A stretch of 64,000 nt of DNA from Lasiodiplodia sp. COLG20 (lineage: Eukaryota > Ascomycota > Dothideomycetes > Botryosphaeriales > Botryosphaeriaceae): contig VNWV01000001.1 of the NCBI GenBank assembly GCA_009801085.1, positions 2,108,001 to 2,172,000 on the forward strand, read 5' to 3'. Below the pieces are notes generated by a model that was given only the letters and a program-made list of their open reading frames with translations, searched no databases and was not told where the DNA came from. Each line of letters begins with the position of its first letter. Position 1 is the first letter of the stretch. Shown here one piece after another: positions 46,484 to 58,037 of the stretch. The position numbers and the translations under genes are program-made.

Positions 46484-48136
46484 CTACCGTCCAAATCTCT
46501 TGATCTCCCACCACCTCAGCGGCGGAAATACGAGCGCAGCCCATGCGAAACCCACATAGTTGCCCATGTCAGCACCATAGTCACCAACAGTCTTGGCAAT
46601 TGGCCCAATATACCAAACTTGTGCCATGGACAGAATAGCACCCGCCCATCCCACCAAGAAAGCTATCAGCGCTGCGATGCCCAGTGGCAGGTGCTTCTTG
46701 TCGTCCCAGCGCGCCCAGTCCCAGGTCCGTCCCACGTTGCGCCGGAAGAGCAAATGCTCCTCGAGTGTGATGGCTAGCCAGATGCACACCCAGTACCCCA
46801 TCAGCGCGAGGAAGTTGGTGAAGATCTCAGCCAAATGAGCGCGTCCCGCTGCAGCACAGACGGTATAGATGACGACGCCAATCGTATTCCAGGCGACGCG
46901 CGGCACCCGTGCGCACCAGCGACCAAGGATTTGAAAGTCAACGCCGGAGGAGTAAGTCGGCACGATGAGGTTTGCAATAAGCCCGAGGGCGACAATGACG
47001 CCGCAGAACTTGCCAAAATCACCCAATGGCGCGAACCCTTCTACGATGAGCGCGCCTTGAGAGGTCCCATATGCAGCCTCCCAGCTTGGGTTGGCAGCCA
47101 TGCCCGAGGCTAGCCCGATTCCGACGACAAATGCGAAGGTGAAACTGGCGGACAGACCAACCATGGTTACAGCGAAGACCTTCCACGAGGGCGTAGACGA
47201 CGGGTAGTAAACAAAATAGTCCGCGGCACCCCCGCCATACGTAATTGCAGCTGCAAGACAGAGCGAGAAGAAGGAAAGCCGGTTCCCTGCAAGCGTACGT
47301 GCATCGCCAGCCGAGGAAGGGGTTGTGGTGTCAAAGTTGGGACCGGCAACACCAGCCAGGATGCAGATGATCATGAGCTGGGGCAGCCAGGCGTAGCGCT
47401 CATACATGTGGAAGACGGAGTAACCGAATGTAGTAATACCCCAGGTAATCAGGGCCACAATAATGATGCCTACCACGACGGACATGCTGTTGGTAGATAC
47501 AGCTGAGAGGATCTGCCCCGCAACCACGCAGTCGATCATGGCGTAACCAAGGAGGACGATGATGTTTAGCAGCACCACGATCTTAGACGGATACCAGCCC
47601 ATCGTATAGCGTGAAAAGATCATCGTCCTGTTCCCGGAACGCGGGCCAAAGGTGGCGGCGTAGGCGACACCAAGGCACCCGAGGAGCATACCAAAAACGG
47701 CACACAGGCAGCTATCAGTGAAGCCAAGGTAGTAAACCGCGGGACCAAGCATGCCAAGCGTGATGTTGTTGGCTGCTAAATTGACCGAGAACCATAGGAT
47801 CGCGATCTGCGAGTAGCCTAAGGAGCGGAGGTCGTGCCGCTCCTCTGGCTCCACCCGCTGTATGCCGCGTGCCTCGAGGTTGTCTTGAGCCTGTCAGCGT
47901 GTGTCTTTTCAATCAGCAGAACAGGTCAACGTACATTCCACGAGTGTTTCCTCAAAAGCTCTGTACCAGTTCTTGGTGGCATTTAGGGCAATTGAAGGGC
48001 GGCGAACCGAATCTGGGGCGTGATCTTGAGCGGCCAGTTGTTCCTCGTCCCGCCGGGGCGGTATCACGCCCTGCAGCTGTGGAATGACGCCCTTTTCGAC
48101 GTCAGCCGTCGTGGCGGCGTGCTGTTCGTGGGGCAT
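46484..48136 (-). CDS. NCS1 purine-cytosine permease (Fcy2-like)
   Basis: Exons 48136-47935 and 47883-46484 (533 aa). A hydrophilic N-terminus ends in NLEARGIQRVEPEERHD, the usual lead-in of fungal Fcy-type carriers. About twelve hydrophobic helices follow, beginning with LWFSVNLAANNITLGMLGPAVYYLGF and including GYAMIDCVVAGQIL, AAAITYGGGAADYFVYYP and NFLALMGYWVCIWLAITLEEHLLFRR. The family imports cytosine, purines or related bases with protons at the plasma membrane. Splice note: the GTACGT donor at 47934 pairs best with acceptor CAAG at 47884, because the CAG three bases upstream of it lies directly on the CTGAC branch site. A GTGGAA/CAG alternative would also keep frame and alter a few residues. 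Substrate cannot be assigned. Confidence 0.93.
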
Positions 48137-50030
48137 GGCTCCCTACACGAGAGTCAGCATTTCACAGCCCGGCACGCGGGGCAGGGGGTTGCAAGGCAAG
48201 CAGCATGCGTCCTTTCGCTAGAATTATCTAGATCAAGTTCAACCGTATCCTCTCAGAACGACGAGCTACCAGACGTCTCACGCACCCAACACCCCACGCA
48301 AGCCTGCTGGCTGACGGTCCGCTCCGCAGAACGTGGGGGGAAGAGAATTGGCGGGTGGTACAGTGAGACGCTAGGAAAGCCCGCCGAACACCGGTGTCAT
48401 GCTGATGCTACCTAGATACCTTGATCCGAGAGATGCTCCGTGCGATTGGCCTGCATTGTGCTTCGTTGTCGTACTTTGAGTGTGCTGGACGCGTGATGGA
48501 GATGCAGCAAGAGGTAGACAGGAAGGTGTTGTTGTTGAGGTGGTGTGGTCGTGTGTTCTTGGAAAATCTGCGAACTGAGTCGGAGCCGACCGGAGGCGCT
48601 TCTAGAATAGCGCCGATCCTGTGTCTCCTCTCCCCACCGTGCTGGGCGCCAAGTCCCTGGCTTTCCGGGTGCTGCGACGTGTTCGTGACCTCTGCAGACG
48701 TGGTGTGGCAGACCCAAAGCAGAAAACAATACCCTTCCGACCATGAAGCGGACGAGCGGTCCGGACTCTTGGTTGACTGTGGGGTGCAGCACCCCCGCAA
48801 TGGCCACGACTTCTCGTTCGCTAGTCGTGCTTGCGATCTTCGGTAAGCTCCAACTCAATCTCACACGCTCTGTGGACCATTTGGCCGTGGTAATTGCCCG
48901 CCTCTGGTAGCCTAGCGGGCCGGCAGTCATCCAATCAAGGTAACGTCCTGACACGGGCAAACTCTTATGCGTAACTAGACACGACACTGTAGGAAGTTGC
49001 CACGTTCACGACTCGGGGAAAGTAATCCCGACACAGGAGCAACATGTTCGGAATCGAACTTCAATTAGGTAGGCGAGAGCCTCTACATTAAACACTTGCT
49101 ATGCAATGCTAACTAAAACGACATGGGTATTCGCTTTTCTGTGACCTTCGCCTCAAGAAATGCTAATGACACCAGAAAGAAGATATTTGGAAAAGGATGA
49201 GAAATTGGTCCGCGTGGCCCCTTGGCCTTGTGGGATGCCTACTTTCCAGTGTGAAACCTAAGAACACACTTCGTGCGTCCTCTCGGACGACCCTTGGTGC
49301 AAGTTCTTCGGCTATTGGCGTGCTGAGGGCACAAGCCATTGCGTCGGTATCTCCTACTTGCGGTGCTGCATGCCGAGCAAGGAGGAGATGAGATGCACGT
49401 CAGCAGGGTCAATTGCGAGTCGCTTGTGCTCGCGATGATGCTAGGGACCCCACAGGCTCGTGTTGGCCAAGAAATAAGGCGAGAAAAGCTGATAGCATTG
49501 GCGCGGCTCCGCCCTGGTCAGGATGTGGGTCCAAGGGAGATGACGTCCAGAACGTCGGAACATGCGGGGGGAAGTCTGGGCGCCAAGGGATGACTTCAGC
49601 TGCCACCAATCATTGGCGAGCGCGGTTGAGGAATCGTGAACCATGGTGCAAGAAGATGGACTAATCCACGCTTGGCGAATAGTCGTCCTTGCCTCTCGGT
49701 GTCTTTGATTTGCTGGGCACCAAGAAGCCTTCAGCTGGGCCAGGAGCGCGAAGCTGTCCGAGGGAGAAACGATTACGACGTCAATGTGCCGTGAAAAATG
49801 AATTCCGAGATGATCGGTGCATTGCAGCAGCCGAAAGCAGCAATGACTTCAGATCGCAGGGAGATGGATCCGCTCCTAGTGCTCAGAAAAGGGCCATGGG
49901 CTATGACGCAAGAGTGGTGGAATACGACCCCCTACCAATGTAGCCATAAAGGCGGTGATTGGGATCTCCCACAGCCATGTGGAGAGGTGTGGGGAACCAT
50001 TCGAGGTCGTGCGGAGGGATCGGCAGAAGT
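48137..50030. other. Intergenic: permease promoter and unassigned sequence
   Basis: 1.9 kb with no supported gene. Open frames near 49.2-49.9 kb overlap each other on both strands and look arbitrary. I searched by eye for tRNA A/B boxes and saw none. Confidence 0.45.
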
Positions 50031-50258
50031 TTACTCCTGATCGGAGGGCTCTGCAGACGAGAGTCGTGACGAGGTCGACGACGTCGACGAGACGGACGAG
50101 TTGCGAGGCGGGTACAGCGGGCGAGTGGTGTTCGCCTGCTCCTCCTCGTCGTCGTCGGGGAGGAAGAGGTTGGGGTCGGCGCGAATTGCCTGGCCGCCCC
50201 GGAGGTTGGTGATGTAGATGTACTTGGTCTCAGAGGAAGTCATGGTGGTGGAGTGCAT
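50031..50258 (-). CDS. Small acidic protein, hypothetical
   Basis: Single exon, 75 aa, or 70 aa if the second ATG at 50243 is used. Sequence shows an ordered-looking start (TKYIYITNLRGGQAIRADPNLFLPDDDEEEQ) and a Ser/Thr-rich tail. No signal peptide or membrane segment. The composition, single clean frame and CAA-rich leader upstream (50259-50290 read on the minus strand) favour a real gene. I do not recognise a named family. Confidence 0.55.
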   Translation of the reverse strand: MHSTTMTSSETKYIYITNLRGGQAIRADPNLFLPDDDEEEQANTTRPLYPPRNSSVSSTSSTSSRLSSAEPSDQE

Positions 50259-51181
50259 TGTTGTTGTCGTCGTTGTTGTTTTTTGGGTGCTGGAGGCAGT
50301 TGGTGCTGGCTGGTGTTTGACGGCGTCTTGCCGTCGTGGGGATGGCAGATACTTATAATGTAGACACCCTTGCGATAGGCTCCTAAGGATGGACTTAAGC
50401 GGACAGGCTCGGACACATCTTGGGCTCCTGTACAGGGCTAGTGAGTCAGCTTGGCGCTCGAGCGGCAGCAGATGGTTTTAAGGTTCGGAGCCTAAAGCGG
50501 GTCGAGTTCCGTAAAAGCCGGGCCGCGCGACAAACTGCCTTCGCAAATACACCTTGCCGCCTGACTGCGCCCTGGGAGGTGGGGAACGTAACAAGCAGCT
50601 GGCTCCATCACCGCGCGTCACCCCTGCCACTGGCTGCAGCTGTCGTGTTTCTCTGGGCCCAGAACCGCGCGGTGCAGGCCTCGGCCTCGGCCTCACGCCA
50701 GTCGCCGCACAGCCAAGCCGCGCGTGGTGACTTAGACAGCGCACGGGCCACAAATCGGAGCCTCGTCCTTAAAACCGACCGTGTCATCCCTGCCGGTGCA
50801 CTGCGCATTTCTCATCAGCGTCCTGTTTCCGAATCTGGGCTCGGATTCGTCGCGTTCTCAACTTCTTGGTCGCAGTGCCTTCGTGGACGTCATGGCAGAA
50901 GATTGCGAACCCGTTGTCCGGAGCGACGCACGAGCCTCTAGCTGGCGATAAGCCTGCATGCGCCTTCCGACCCGGTGCGGCGTAACGCCCTCACCACTCC
51001 ACAGGCAAGCGAGCCCATTCGCCGCATCCCAAACGCTCCTCAAACCCCAATCGATCCTCCTGTCGGCTCGTTACCGTCTGGCGTCTGCGATCGTCCAGCA
51101 TTTAGACTCGTGTGCGATCGATTTCTCACCGGCGCCTGTGCTTCCCAGCCTCCCAAGCCGCGCGTGCAGCTAGCACCAGAC
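50259..51181. other. Intergenic: divergent promoters of small protein and nicotinamidase
   Basis: No gene supported. The plus-strand frame of nicotinamidase is open upstream of its ATG but the translation is arbitrary. Confidence 0.5.
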
Positions 51182-52035
51182 ATGGCCTCAGCACCAAGCA
51201 ACGCCGACTTCAAGCCCGCACTGGTCATCGTCGACGTGCAGGAGGACTTCTGCCCTCCTGTAAGGCTAACCCCACACTCATTTCCCACCTCGATCAGCAT
51301 GCCGCTATTAATTCACACAAGGCTTGACCCCCCGGCGCACATCGCAGCTTCGTGCATTCCCGACATACCGCCCCATGCCCATTTTACTGACCCCCACAAT
51401 CTCGCTAGAACGGCTCCCTCGCAGTGCAGGACGGTCGTACCATCGCACCTACGATCAACCGTCTGCTGCGCCTACCCTTTGCAGCACGAGTCGCGACCAA
51501 GGACTGGCACCCGCGTGACCACGTTTCCTTCGCGTCGAACCACGCCGCGCCGGACAACGTTCCCTTCGCCACGACCGTTACCATAGCAAACCCGCTCAAC
51601 GCTAGCGAGACGCAGACGACGCGACTGTGGCCAGATCATTGCATCCAAGGCACGCCTGGTGCCGAGTTGATCCCGGAGCTTGACCAGAGTCGCGTCACGC
51701 ACGTCCTCGAGAAGGGCCAGGATCGCCGGGTCGAGATGTACTCCGCCTTTGCCGATCCGTTTCGTAGCCCGACCGTCGCACGTAGCGGGCTCGCCGATTT
51801 GCTCAGGGCTGCTGATGTGTCTGACGTTTTCGTCGTTGGCCTGGCGATGGACTATTGCGTCAAGTTCACCGCGCTGGACGCGGTGCGGGAAGGCTTCAGG
51901 ACGGTCGTCGTGACCGAAGGAACGAAACCGGTGGATCCCTCCAAATGGGCCGAGGTTCAGCAAGAAATGGAGGCGGCTGGAGTAGGCTTCGTGAGCGTGG
52001 ATGGGGATGAGGTCAAGAGGGTGGAACAGCTATAG
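51182..52035 (+). CDS. PNC1: Nicotinamidase (isochorismatase-like hydrolase)
   Basis: Exons 51182-51259 and 51409-52035 (234 aa); 149-nt intron. The nicotinamidase catalytic set is present: Asp18 in IVDVQEDF, Lys57 in ATKDWHP, and Cys176 in GLAMDYCVKFTA, with metal ligands Asp58, His60 and His64. LWPDHCIQGTPGAEL, KGQDRRVEMYSAF and the cis-peptide VVGLAMDY region also match. It converts nicotinamide to nicotinic acid in the NAD salvage pathway and in yeast relieves nicotinamide inhibition of sirtuins. The splice joins DFCPP to NGSLAV, the typical family sequence. Length is normal. The start was chosen at the ATG preceding KPALVIVD by about ten residues. Confidence 0.95.
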
Positions 52036-55000
52036 GAAATACGCGGGTGAGGCGATAGCCTTCATGCTAGTGGAGTTTTCGGGGTGGCGGTGAGTTCGTT
52101 TTGCACATGGACTTTCGTTCCGCGACCTATCTACGATGCTCGAAACGTCCTTGTAAAGGACAGATGGTAAAGGTAGGACGCGATTGGTCCTCGCTGTAGC
52201 TCTGCCAATGCTACGATGAAACGACTTTAAATTACTGCAAAGCTATTGCATCGAAACGAAGCCGTGACATTATCTCGCACGGTATTGTAGCGGCCCTCTC
52301 CAAAGGACGCCTTGTAGCTGATCATCAGTTTCGTAACCGCTTTAGGGAACCCATCCTGCCTCCAAGGTCCCCTGTCCATCGCTGCCTGTCTGAGAGTCAT
52401 GCTGTCATCTATGGTCTGGCCAGGGCGGAAATGGATTTGACAACTGTGGGGAGAGCGTTATGATCGATCCGGTGTCCCTGACACGGTGCTACTAAAATTT
52501 GTCATTTTTGACACGACTCAGGGGTGTCTCTCTACCACCGGTCTGATCTGAATAGTCATTCTCCGTTGCGTCCGGATCCTTTTCTCTCAAGTGCCGACCC
52601 TAGCCGGGCTATTAAGGTTATCCAGCTGATCTCCCGTCTTTGCGACCCGTCCTTTTCTCCGTAGGGGTTCCGACCTTGCGTTTCACCCATCAAGGGTTCT
52701 GCTGCCGTAAGATGAAGCTCTGGACATCAAAGAGAAATTCGCGGACGAAAAAGAGCGAAGGAAAGCCATCCCACTCATTCTAGACGCATATCAGAAAAGC
52801 GAGGCTACTATTGAGAGCCCCAAGCTTGGCACGGGCCGATAAGCCTTGTGCTTGATAGTCAGAAGCAGACGCCTTACGAAAGGCAAACGATGAATAACTA
52901 GTGGTACACTAGGGCATCGGGTAACTACATGCTGTCGTCGCTGAGGTACAGCGCATTGAGGGATTTTCTTGAGATAATAGACTTAATTGTGTATAACAGT
53001 GTTTGGGATATGTAGTTTAAGGTATATTGAATGCGGTATAGAGTTTCTCGACATAGATTGGTGAAGAGCTTATTTGAAAGAACACGTAGCAGGTCTCCCA
53101 GAGGGCAAAAGAGGGCCTAGAATAGCCCTGGACAGGACTATCTTCGATTTTACTACCAGTATACGATCGAGTTTCCATTGTCTAATTTAGGTAGGCCCCA
53201 GGTTGGTCTCTTTTCTCGGTGGTTGGACGCGAACGCGAACCCACACTCTGCCTGCACAAGCTGCCTCGGAGACGTGGCATTAGTCACAAATAGAGGATGC
53301 GAGCTTAACCATAAATGCTATATTAATTCGGCTGGATTGGTTGTGCATTGTATGAAATCCTCCACCCCAATTGAACTTCGTCTGCCGATGGAGGACGACA
53401 ACCACGGATTGCCGGCATACCTAAGAGCTTCAGGAGATATGGTATATCTTTCCGACCTCGATCCTCTCATCAAAAGGAGTGCAGATCGTATAGTCTACAA
53501 TCCTTTGGATCTACTAGAGCTAAAAGCTAGCGTAATGTGCTCGTGGCTGTTGGCGAGCCTTAGGTATGTCAAGCGCCCGAGCGCCAAGGATAACAAAAGC
53601 TTAGCACGGATTTCGAAGAGGTCCCAAAAAACTATCGAATATGCTTGATCCGGCGTGTAGCTGGAAAGTTTTATTATCATTGCACCGTTGTTGTGCTCAA
53701 TCGGACTGGGCCAACGTGTAGACTGTGTAGTCGTCTCATTACGAGTCTGGGATCTGCGACGGAGTTTATTGGACCTGTTTGTACGTAGGAAGAAGTCGAT
53801 AGCCTTCGCAAGTCATTTTAATACCAGGGTTCTAGAAATATGTACGACGAAAAGCACAAGAATCAGAACAAGGCACCAACAAGTTACAGTGCATTTTGCC
53901 ATTTTCAGTCCTGCAAGAGATACCCTACCTGTCCAAAGGCAGTCGAAGTAAACACTGTATGAATGTTTCCATGCTGCTGAATATACACAAAGACGTCTGA
54001 ACGCAGGGGACCTGTAGAACACTGGTGCTTCACTGCTGAGGAGATTGAGCTGCCCCGAGGGGGTCGAGTATATGTAAATGAATTGCGTTATTCAAGATGC
54101 AAGGACAGATACGCAGTACGACATGCGATTTCAACTGCCTATGTAAGTAGGGTGTAAGATCTATGGGGCGGTCGATTCTAGAAGATTGGAGTTTCTTTGC
54201 AATGCACCATGGAACAGCTGTTGAAATGAGTAAAAAAGATACACCAATTGGCTTCTTTTGCTGAACATCTGTCAATGCGTATATTGGAACAGAGTACTCT
54301 TCCCTTGAGTGCTATTTTTTTCCCACCTCTCTTACTCCTATGGAGCCTGGTGAAAAGGTGTTCCGTAGAGTCTAAAAAGTAGTTCACGAGCGGCTTCATA
54401 TCTGAACGGCGGTTTATAAGCAAAGAAAAATAAATATTGGCCAGCAAAGATGGTTAATGTTACGCGAACGATTTTCTCTTCTTAAAGCGATGTTGAATAA
54501 CGAGGCTCACTGGACAGACTTAGAAGAAACATTACGAAGAAGAGGGGAGAGGCAATGGTAAGTTTATCATAGGAACCGATAGGCGAAGAAGTTAAGAAGA
54601 GCAGCAACGAGGATCGTTGGGTGTAACATTAGGCTCGTTAACCAGGCTACTGGGCACGCAAAGCAGAAGACATGAAAAGGTAAAGGTATCGTCTTGACCG
54701 AGGTGTTCATAAAAGAAAAGCGACAAGTGGTCGACATAGTCAAAGCAGAACTACGAGTAAAGTGGACGATACTGAGGCACGTTTCATGTCAAGGGCACGT
54801 AAGGTGAAATTTGAGATAAATCCATTCGATCGAGACAGCATCATGAAAAACAAACGCGTCCGGTGTCGTGATAGGTATCTGGACGCGGTGGTGGGTATCT
54901 AGCTTTCGGACGAAGCCAAACATGCTACGAATATTGCTCTCGGTCGCACTTGAAGAAGAGGCTAGATTGCTCTTCTCTATCCATTCCCTAAAAGTTTATG

Positions 55001-55414
55001 CTCGAAAAAAAAGTAGATGGTTCGTTATTAGGCAAGAAATGATCCTTCCTGTCCAGATATGTCGAGTTCTTTTTATATTTTCCCGATGCCTTTACCGTAG
55101 CGCCTTTGCTACTATGCCCCATTTCCCCAGGGGTAAAACGGATCCGATTAACGCCGGGCTATGCAGGGTCCATGTTATGATGGGTTCGTGTGTCGTCTGT
55201 ACAAAGAAACGAGTGTTGGCGATCATGGGCGCACACTCGCCGATGGTGGCAACGTGAGGCCAGGAAATTGGTTCGGACTCGGCGCGGTGGGCAGGTGGCG
55301 ATCGGACCGAGGGACTGATGACGAAGGTTTCGTATCCCTACAGGATTGGTTCGGTAAAAGAGCGTCCCTGATGCTCTGCCAACGAGGAGAAAGTCGGTTG
55401 GTCAGGAGGCGCTC
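52036..55414. other. 3.4-kb spacer with decayed coding-like fragments
   Basis: Mostly moderate-to-low GC with stops in all frames. Two stretches look like relics: 52594-52842 (see separate entry) and an open frame 53178-53648 (+, 156 codons from a TTG, Cys- and Leu-rich, unrecognised). 53.8-55.2 kb shows nothing else. Confidence 0.45.
52594..52842 (+). pseudogene. Possible decayed gene fragment
   Basis: Two neighbouring stretches translate into protein-like sequence but in different frames and separated by stops: SADPSRAIKVIQLISRLCDP near 52594-52653, and a helical, charged segment at 52711-52842 that reads DEALDIKEKFADEKERRKAI, ends in LGTGR-stop and has no start codon. A stop lies immediately before the second stretch. 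A splice acceptor (TAAG) there could rescue it, but no complete gene can be built. The parent family is not recognised. Confidence 0.3.
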
Positions 55415-56437
55415 TCAAACACCTCCCTGGTGAGTTCCAGTGCGACAATCCTTCTTGTGGGTCGAGCAGTACGAGCTACACGAGGCAATACAGTCAGCGA
55501 ACACGTAAGATCGGCAAGGCGTAGCCGAGGTCAGACTTACTCAAGGGGAATCCACTCCATGGCCTGCTGATCAAAGCGGTGACCTTCGTAACGCGTGTTG
55601 GTCAAGCTCTTGGAACCGTACTCCTCCTGCAGCAGGGCAGTGTAGGCGTAGGGGATCTTGACGGGCATGTTCTCGAAGGTGCTGTCGCGGAGGGGGAAGA
55701 TGTCGTCGTATCTGAAGTGGTGCTTGTCCTTGCAGTACATCCAGCCGGCGTTGCCGGCTTCTTCCTTCTCCTTGTCATGGCGGACGGTGGTGATATCGAT
55801 AAACAGGCCGGTGTCGGTGTCAATCCAACGGGCATCGATGACGTTGAGCCAGTCGTCGGTGGAGGCGTTGACGTAGTGCGGGTTGACCTCAATCATGTAG
55901 TCGCGGCTGATGTCGGTGCCGGGGATGTTGAAGTGATGGACCGTCATGTTGTAGTAGCTGGCGAGGTAGTGCATGCTCTGCTCCGACATTTGCACGTCAA
56001 TGTCCGTGTCCCAGGGCATGATCTTGCGATTCCACCACCAGCCTAGCAGCGAGCCGTGCATGATCCACGTTTCGGCACCGATGTCGTGCATGGTGGAGAG
56101 GTAGGTCTGGACGAGCGCGGTGAGGTTGGACAGGCGGTCGTCGTAAGTCAGGGTCGTCGCGGCGAAACGGCCGTCGTAGTGCGGGTGGAACTGTAAAATG
56201 GAAGGTCAGGGAGGCAATTCCAGGGCGCTATCTGGGGAAGCATACTGTCGACTCGTGGAAGTACTTGTCCACGGGATCACCGCCCTTGCCGCTGTGGTCC
56301 TCCTTGTTCTTCGTCTTGACGCTCAAGAAATCGGCGTCCCGTCTCTGGATGGCCGGATCGGGCGTCGGCACGGCATGCACGTCGCGTAGCAGGCCAAGCG
56401 TGGCGACGAGCGAGCATATCGAAAGGCGGGAAAACAT
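55415..56437 (-). CDS. Secreted LicD-family protein (Mnn4-like phosphotransferase domain)
   Basis: Exons 56437-56246 and 56190-55541 plus a probable third exon 55475-55415 (236 aa). A signal peptide starts MFSRLSICSLVATLGLLRDVHA. The LicD domain shows GSLLGWWWNRKIMPWDTDIDVQM (DTDID 125-129, the nucleotidyltransferase-like metal site), DARWIDTDTGLFIDITTV, and YNMTVHH..NPHYVN. LicD proteins move phospho-substituents onto glycans; fungal relatives of Mnn4 are involved in mannosyl-phosphate addition in the secretory pathway. Terminal ambiguity: exon 2 can end at TAA (55537) after MEWIPLE, but that TAA lies in a perfect GTAAGT donor, followed by a GCTGAC branch and TAG acceptor, which would replace it with about 20 residues containing two cysteines. 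I prefer the spliced form but cannot exclude the shorter one. Confidence 0.86.
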
Positions 56438-58037
56438 GGTGGCGGAAATCTGGGGAAGCGAGCGTGTTTAGAGGCCCAATCGCATATTATGGGGGGAGTT
56501 AGGAGAGCGCGATGGGAAGAGGAGGAGTAGATGTAAGAGTTGGTTGTCGCGTGAGGAATTGCCGGGTCGAGCGGCTTGGGGCTGGGGGCTTATTATTATG
56601 GCTCCAGGCGGATGCGAGGCACAGCGGAGCAACTCGCGGCCGTGTGGAGATGCGACCGAGCGCGGACCAGGGTGCTGGCGGTGATGTCGCGGCCACAGGC
56701 GTCAGGCATGGACCGGGCGGCGTGCGCCACAAGCAGCGTTCGCAGGCGTTGGCCCGTCGGAGCACCAGCTTTTGCGCGCAAGCTGAGCCTCTCCCCGCCG
56801 CCCGAAGTTTGCCTCGCCGCCGCATGCGTGCCCGGGAAAAGCGGCATTGGCAAGGTGCCGCGACCCGACACTCGACCGGGGTGACGCGATGGCATGCCTG
56901 GCGTGGTGCAATCTGTTCAGGCGTCGTCATCGCCTGCAACACCGCTCGTAAAGCACTAATCAGGCTGCGACCGCCAGTCTGCTGCTGACGCTGCCTGCAC
57001 AATCCAACCCCGCCGCCTGCTGAAGCCAATCTCGCGGCCCGCCTGCCCAGGCACACCCGCCGTGCATGCCTCCAAAACTCCAGGCCTCGCCCTGCGCCGA
57101 CTGCGCGCTTTTCTTATCTTTCGCTCTTGCGCAGAGTCAAGCACACGCGCCTAGCCGCACGCCGCTGCAAGCCGCGTAATCCAGGAGCCAAGCTTTACCA
57201 AGCTTTTCCAGCGCCTCCGTGGCTGCGTTCCAGGGCGCCGAAGCGAGCCTGCCGCACTTCCCCCCTCCCATTCCCTCCTTGCCCGCCGTTGATCAGACAG
57301 ACGTTGTTCAGCTGTGGTTTGGGGATGCGCGCGAGGGTCGGCCAGCCTGCAGATCGCCCGCCTCCGCACCAGGACCTGTTTGTTCCTAAATTGAGATGAA
57401 AGTGCACTGCTGCTGATCTTCTCCGAGAGCAGCCCATAAGGCCGAGGATGATGCATGTTGGCCCCCGAGCCGGAGCCAATCGCGCAATCCACCGCGCCAT
57501 GCGGTGACGCGGCGGCCAATAACCGCTGCTGACAGCTGCCCGTCCCAACCGTGGCTCAGTCTCATCCCGTCACGGCTGTTTACGAGCAACTGGCGTCTAG
57601 CGTTCAACGGCCCCAGCCAGACTACTACATTCGGACGTGGAAAGGCCTCAACTGAACATTGGCTGCGCGCCTCAGCTTTCGCATTGAAGCTGCCCCTAGC
57701 CGAGAGGACAAAGGAGAAAGAGGCAAGACCTGCAGGCGCCGCCGGTGCACAGGTTGCTCTTGCATATACTCGCTGTGCAACCTCACGTCTGCTGGTTTAC
57801 ACAGGGCTCGAGACTTCTTTGTCTCGTCCGAAGACAGAGTGCTGATCACATTCAGGGTCCGACGATGACAATATGGTTCCCCTGTCATCCAATCAACGCT
57901 TCCATGGAACCGTCCCGCTCTAGATTTCCTATCTGAGCACTGGGACACATCGAAATTCCTAACGAAGCTATCTTCACCTCCGCTTGTCTCGGAGCAGCTG
58001 TGGGCCGTCGACCTGAGCTTGAGCTTATGGCGGCCCT
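56438..58037. other. Intergenic: LicD promoter and aldo-keto reductase 3' flank
   Basis: 1.6 kb, GC-rich, with long overlapping frames on both strands that lack recognisable protein content. An ATAATAATAA TATA-like tract for the LicD gene lies at about 56590-56599 (minus strand). No gene supported. Confidence 0.45.

Noticed and set aside
48137..50030. Search for tRNA genes in the spacers, including the GAATCGAAC-like sequence near 49031
   Set aside because: No paired A and B boxes with a foldable cloverleaf could be built by eye.
53178..53648. 156-codon frame from a TTG
   Set aside because: No ATG near the start, no recognised domain and no splice context; kept only as part of the spacer description.
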